This document shows positions 61,466 to 64,000 of a stretch of 64,000 nucleotides of DNA, piece after piece. Position numbers and translations under genes: made by a program. The stretch spans positions 25,625 through 89,624 of the forward strand of contig CAVPEV010000017.1 in assembly GCA_963703555.1 (NCBI GenBank). Direction: 5' to 3'. The notes under the pieces were generated by a model. It searched no databases. It was not told the origin of the DNA and worked only from the letters and a program-made list of their open reading frames with translations. This stretch comes from CAVPEV01 sp963703555 (GTDB taxonomy: Bacteria; Actinomycetota; Actinomycetes; Actinomycetales; Cellulomonadaceae). Each line of letters starts with the position of its first letter. Positions within the stretch are counted from its first letter, which is position 1.

Positions 61466-63192
61466 GCCGCCTCATCCGCCGTGACCTGGGACAGCACGAT
61501 CTCCCGGTAGGTCGGGTTGTCCGCCATCAGCTCCTCATGGGTTCCGACGCCGACGACGTGACCGTCGTCGAGCACGACGATCCGGTCGGCGTGCCGGATG
61601 GTGCTGACCCGTTGCGCGACGAGCAGCACGGTGGACTGGCGGGTCTCGGGGGCGAGCGCGCGCCGCAGGGCCGCGTCGGTGGCGAAGTCCAGCGCGGAGA
61701 ACGAGTCGTCGAACAGGTAGATCTCCGGCCCACGCACGAGCGCCCGCGCGATGGCCAGCCGTTGCCGCTGGCCGCCGGACACGTTGGTCCCGCCCTGGGA
61801 GATCTCCGCGTCCAGCCCACCCATCTCGCGGACGAAGTCGACGGCCTGGGCGACCTCCAGAGCGTGCCAGACGTCCTCGTCGCTCGCGTCGGAGCGCCCG
61901 TACCGGACGTTCGACCCGACGGTGCCGGTGAACAGGTAGGGCCGCTGCGGCACGAGCCCTATCCGGGACCACAGGGCCTGCGGGTCCACCGACCGCACGT
62001 CCACGCCGTCCACCAGCACGCTGCCGCCCGTCGCGTCGAACAGCCGCGGCACCAGCTGGAGCAGTGTGGTCTTCCCGGCGCCGGTGGCACCGATGACGGC
62101 GGTCGTCTCCCCGGGCCGGGCGACGAGGCTCACCCCCTCCAGCACCGGGGCCTCGGCGCCCGGGTAGTGGAAGCTCACGCCGCGCAGCTCCACCTGGCCC
62201 CGCCCGGTGAAGGCCACCACGCCGTCCTTCGGCGGCAGGATCGACGGCTCGGTGTCCAGCACCTCGCTGATCCGCTCGGCGCTGACCTCCGCGCGCGGCA
62301 CGATCATGAACATCATCGTGGCCATCATGAGCGCCAGGAGGATCTGCATGAGGTAGGTGAGGAACGCGGTCAGCGAGCCCACCTGCATGGAGCCGGCGTC
62401 GATGCGGTGACCACCCAACCACAGCACCCCCACGCTGGACACGTTCATCACCAGCATCACGGCCGGGAAGAGCAGCGCCATGAGCCGGCCGACGCCGACC
62501 GCCACCTGGCGCAGGTCGTCGTTGGCGCCGGCGAACCGCAGACGCTCGGCGTCGTCCCGGACGAACGCACGGATGACGCGGATCCCGGTGATCTGCTCGC
62601 GGAGCACCCGGTTGATGGTGTCGATGCGTGTCTGCATCGCTCGGAACAGCGGGCGCATCCGGCTGACCGCGAACCCCACGACCGCGAGCAGGACCGGCAC
62701 GACCACCGCCAGGATGGCGGTCAGCGGCGCGTCCTGGCGCAGTGCCATGACCACCCCGCCGATCGCCATCACCGGCGCGGTGATGAGGACGACCAGGCTG
62801 AGCAGGACGACCATCTGGACCTGCTGGACGTCGTTGGTGGACCGGGTGATGAGCGACGGCGCCCCGAACCTGGCCATCTCCTGGGCGGCGAAGTCCTGCA
62901 CCCGGGAGAACACGCCGGCCCGCAGGTCCCGCCCCAGCGCCATGGCCGCCCGCGCGCCGAAGTACACCGCGGTGGCCGAGCACACCGCCTGCACCAGCGT
63001 GATCGCCAGCATCATCCCACCGGTCCGGATGATGTAGCCGGTGTCACCGACCGTCACGCCCTTGTCGATGATGTCGGCGTTGAGCGTGGGCAGGTACAGG
63101 TTGGCGATGCCCTGGGCGAGCTGGAGGACCGCGACCGCGATGAGCGGCCCGCGGTACGGACGCAGGTAGGTGCGGAGCAGTCGGAAGAGCAT
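61462..63192 (-). CDS. ABC exporter half-transporter, degenerate Walker B
   Basis: A 576-residue half-transporter with six helices (about 15-305) and an ATPase domain: Walker A GATGAGKTTLL, Q-loop LVPQRPYLFTG, signature VSGGQRQRLAIARAL and Walker B IYLFDDSFSALD, where aspartate replaces the catalytic glutamate. With the next gene's altered signature this builds one degenerate ATP site, as in known heterodimeric multidrug exporters. Begins MLFRLLRTYLRPYRGPLIAV. Substrate is unknown. It lies 16 nt downstream of a TetR-like stub, which suggests drug-induced control in the intact locus. Confidence 0.93.
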   Translation of the reverse strand: MLFRLLRTYLRPYRGPLIAVAVLQLAQGIANLYLPTLNADIIDKGVTVGDTGYIIRTGGMMLAITLVQAVCSATAVYFGARAAMALGRDLRAGVFSRVQDFAAQEMARFGAPSLITRSTNDVQQVQMVVLLSLVVLITAPVMAIGGVVMALRQDAPLTAILAVVVPVLLAVVGFAVSRMRPLFRAMQTRIDTINRVLREQITGIRVIRAFVRDDAERLRFAGANDDLRQVAVGVGRLMALLFPAVMLVMNVSSVGVLWLGGHRIDAGSMQVGSLTAFLTYLMQILLALMMATMMFMIVPRAEVSAERISEVLDTEPSILPPKDGVVAFTGRGQVELRGVSFHYPGAEAPVLEGVSLVARPGETTAVIGATGAGKTTLLQLVPRLFDATGGSVLVDGVDVRSVDPQALWSRIGLVPQRPYLFTGTVGSNVRYGRSDASDEDVWHALEVAQAVDFVREMGGLDAEISQGGTNVSGGQRQRLAIARALVRGPEIYLFDDSFSALDFATDAALRRALAPETRQSTVLLVAQRVSTIRHADRIVVLDDGHVVGVGTHEELMADNPTYREIVLSQVTADEAA

Positions 63193-63207
63193 GGCGTCCT
63201 CGGGGTG

Positions 63208-63475
63208 TCAGGAGCGGGTCTGGAGTGCGGGCCGGGTCGCGGCGGGCGCAGCGGGGTCGCACCGCTGGGCGTCGCCCCCAGCGGGTGGTCGGTCCGCGCG
63301 GGCCGATGGCGGACCTGGCGGGAGCGAACACAGACCGCCGAGCGCGACGTCGGCGATCAGCTCGGGGTCGAGCATGCCGTCGAGGACCGCCTGCGGCGGG
63401 CCCAGGCCGGCGACCAGGGAGAACAGCACACGCGCCGAGATCTGCGGGTCCGCCCGTAGATCGTCGGGGGCGGGC
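63208..63475 (-). pseudogene. TetR-family regulator, C-terminal stub
   Basis: About 88 codons resemble the ligand-binding C-terminus of an actinobacterial TetR regulator: DPQISARVLFSLVAGLG, PPQAVLDGMLDPELIADVAL and a proline-rich tail. The helix-turn-helix part is missing because the sequence changes at about 63476 into unrelated DNA. In the intact genome it would precede the ABC exporter genes and regulate them. Call rests on length, helix pattern and position. Confidence 0.65.
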
Positions 63476-63490
63476 AACCGTATCCCACAC
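63466..63490. other. Sequence junction, likely chimeric
   Basis: High-GC actinobacterial TetR coding sequence meets a lower-GC enoyl-CoA hydratase frame in the region of 63476, on the same strand but in a different frame. Neither gene is complete at the junction. No transposon end or tRNA is present there. Confidence 0.75.
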
Positions 63491-63616
63491 CTGGGTGAGC
63501 TCCCAGTGCAGGCGGCCGTTGGTCGCATTCATCACTTCGGGACGGTTGATGGTTATCAGCAGCACGCCCTTGGGTTTGTGCTCGAACAACAGGTGCTGGT
63601 AATCGGCATAGTTCAT
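63476..63616 (-). CDS. Enoyl-CoA hydratase, N-terminal fragment
   Basis: 47 residues of a crotonase-fold protein: MNYADYQHLLFEHKPKGVLL, ITINRPEVMNATNGRLHWEL and TQVWDTV. The INRPE and MNA segments are the usual start of enoyl-CoA hydratases. It is cut at the junction before the oxyanion-hole region. Codon choice (many A/T third positions) differs from the rest of the window and looks proteobacterial. No Shine-Dalgarno sequence stands out just before the ATG; GGGAG lies 6 nt upstream. Confidence 0.75.
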
Positions 63617-63656
63617 GGTGACTCCCGGGTAGCTTGTGAATGAAAAAGTGGTGGTG

Positions 63657-63682
63657 GCAGCCTCTGCTATTTGCAGAGCTGC
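63657..63682 (-). terminator. Hairpin at the end of the CMD-like gene
   Basis: GCAGC-C-TCTGC and GCAGAGCTGC pair with one bulge around a 5-nt loop, overlapping the stop codon. On the minus strand TTTTT follows 10 nt later. It may be an intrinsic terminator between the two genes. Confidence 0.4.
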
Positions 63683-63999
63683 GGATCCAGCGTCATGCCT
63701 TCGTCGAGCTGCACGCCGCAGGTATTGAGCGCCATGGACACCAGGTTGTACTGGCCCACGGTGAACACGATATCCAGCAACTGCTCGGTGGAATAGAACT
63801 CGGCGAGACCCTTCCAGGTCGCATCGGTGATAAAGGCATCCGCATGGAGTTCGTCGGTCGCGCGCAACAACAGGCTCTCCGCGCGCGTCCAGCCGGGCGC
63901 ATCCGCGCCTTGCTTGATCACTGTCGTTCGGCCGCATTGAGATCGCATTCCAACCCGATCAGCACATGCTGGCCCCCACTCGTAGCCGGATTTGCACAG
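63667..63999 (-). pseudogene. Carboxymuconolactone-decarboxylase-family gene, frameshifted
   Basis: The C-terminal two thirds of an AhpD-like/CMD family protein. Segments recognised are CKSGYEWG at the window edge, then, in another frame, QHVLIGLECDLNAAER, and, back in the first frame, IKQGADAPGWTRAESLLLRA, TDELHADAFITDATWKGLAE and LDIVFTVGQYNLVSMALNTC. Two compensating frameshifts are needed, one in the GGCCCCC run at 63971-63977 and one near 63920-63926, which suggests sequencing error or decay. Such proteins pair with enoyl-CoA hydratases in proteobacterial degradative loci. Confidence 0.7.
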
Positions 64000-64000
64000 C

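Overview
The window looks like a chromosomal segment of a high-GC actinobacterium, most likely in or near the Cellulomonadaceae (order Micrococcales). This placement is inferred from gene content and order, not from a marker-gene tree. Supporting features are the pafBC-tatAC-helY cluster, rbpA, garA-ftsR, the ppm/lnt pair, frequent GTG starts, and many genes with a TAnnnT -10 motif only 6-8 nt before the start codon (leaderless transcription). Nearly all of it is tightly packed housekeeping DNA with many 1-, 4- or 8-nt gene overlaps. The last ~525 bp do not belong to this background.

Layout. 1-6384: end of rsmB, rpe, an FMN riboswitch with a visible expression platform, the riboflavin operon ribD-ribE-ribBA-ribH, then hisE-hisG. 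6392-14310: a PH-domain membrane protein, DUF3866, the DNA-damage regulators pafB-pafC, tatA, tatC and the helicase helY. 14365-18573: an amidohydrolase, lnt and ppm (lipoprotein acylation and mannosyl donor synthesis), and rbpA behind a sigma-R-type promoter. 18760-22123: a YbdK-like ligase, a GNAT, an MBL-fold protein and an orphan ParA. 22163-27556: the conserved actinobacterial cluster pgsA-DUF881-sbp-DUF881-(gcvH absent)-garA-ftsR-DUF151-merR. 27756-33178: a DEAD-box helicase, a threonine aldolase, zur, a small acidic protein, a PAP2-like membrane protein and a universal stress protein. 33208-39003: glgP diverging from plsY-like-fakA-fakB, a plausible acyl-phosphate route to phospholipid.

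39020-44573: a three-subunit molybdopterin oxidoreductase (NrfD-type membrane anchor, catalytic subunit, Fe-S subunit) next to moaA, which makes the first intermediate of its cofactor. 44574-45158: a decayed IS3-type transposase fragment beside tRNA-Leu(GAG). 45286-47512: an AI-2E family permease and a DapA-family aldolase. 47561-53402: the SOS mutasome imuA'-imuB-dnaE2 behind a perfect LexA box. 53523-59392: a PEBP-like protein, a YbaK deacylase, cstA-ybdD, an RNA methyltransferase and an MFS permease. 59459-63475: a heterodimeric ABC exporter preceded by the C-terminal stub of a TetR regulator.

At about 63476 the sequence switches to ~55% GC DNA (hand count of three lines; ~72% just before) carrying the N-terminus of an enoyl-CoA hydratase and a frameshifted carboxymuconolactone-decarboxylase-family gene that look proteobacterial. 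Genes on both sides are cut at the junction, so a chimeric contig end is the simplest reading. I found no CRISPR array, prophage or clearly new defence system. The most informative non-coding signals are the riboswitch platform, the sigma-R promoter of rbpA, the LexA box, the leaderless-promoter pattern, and a 13-codon upstream ORF before plsY.
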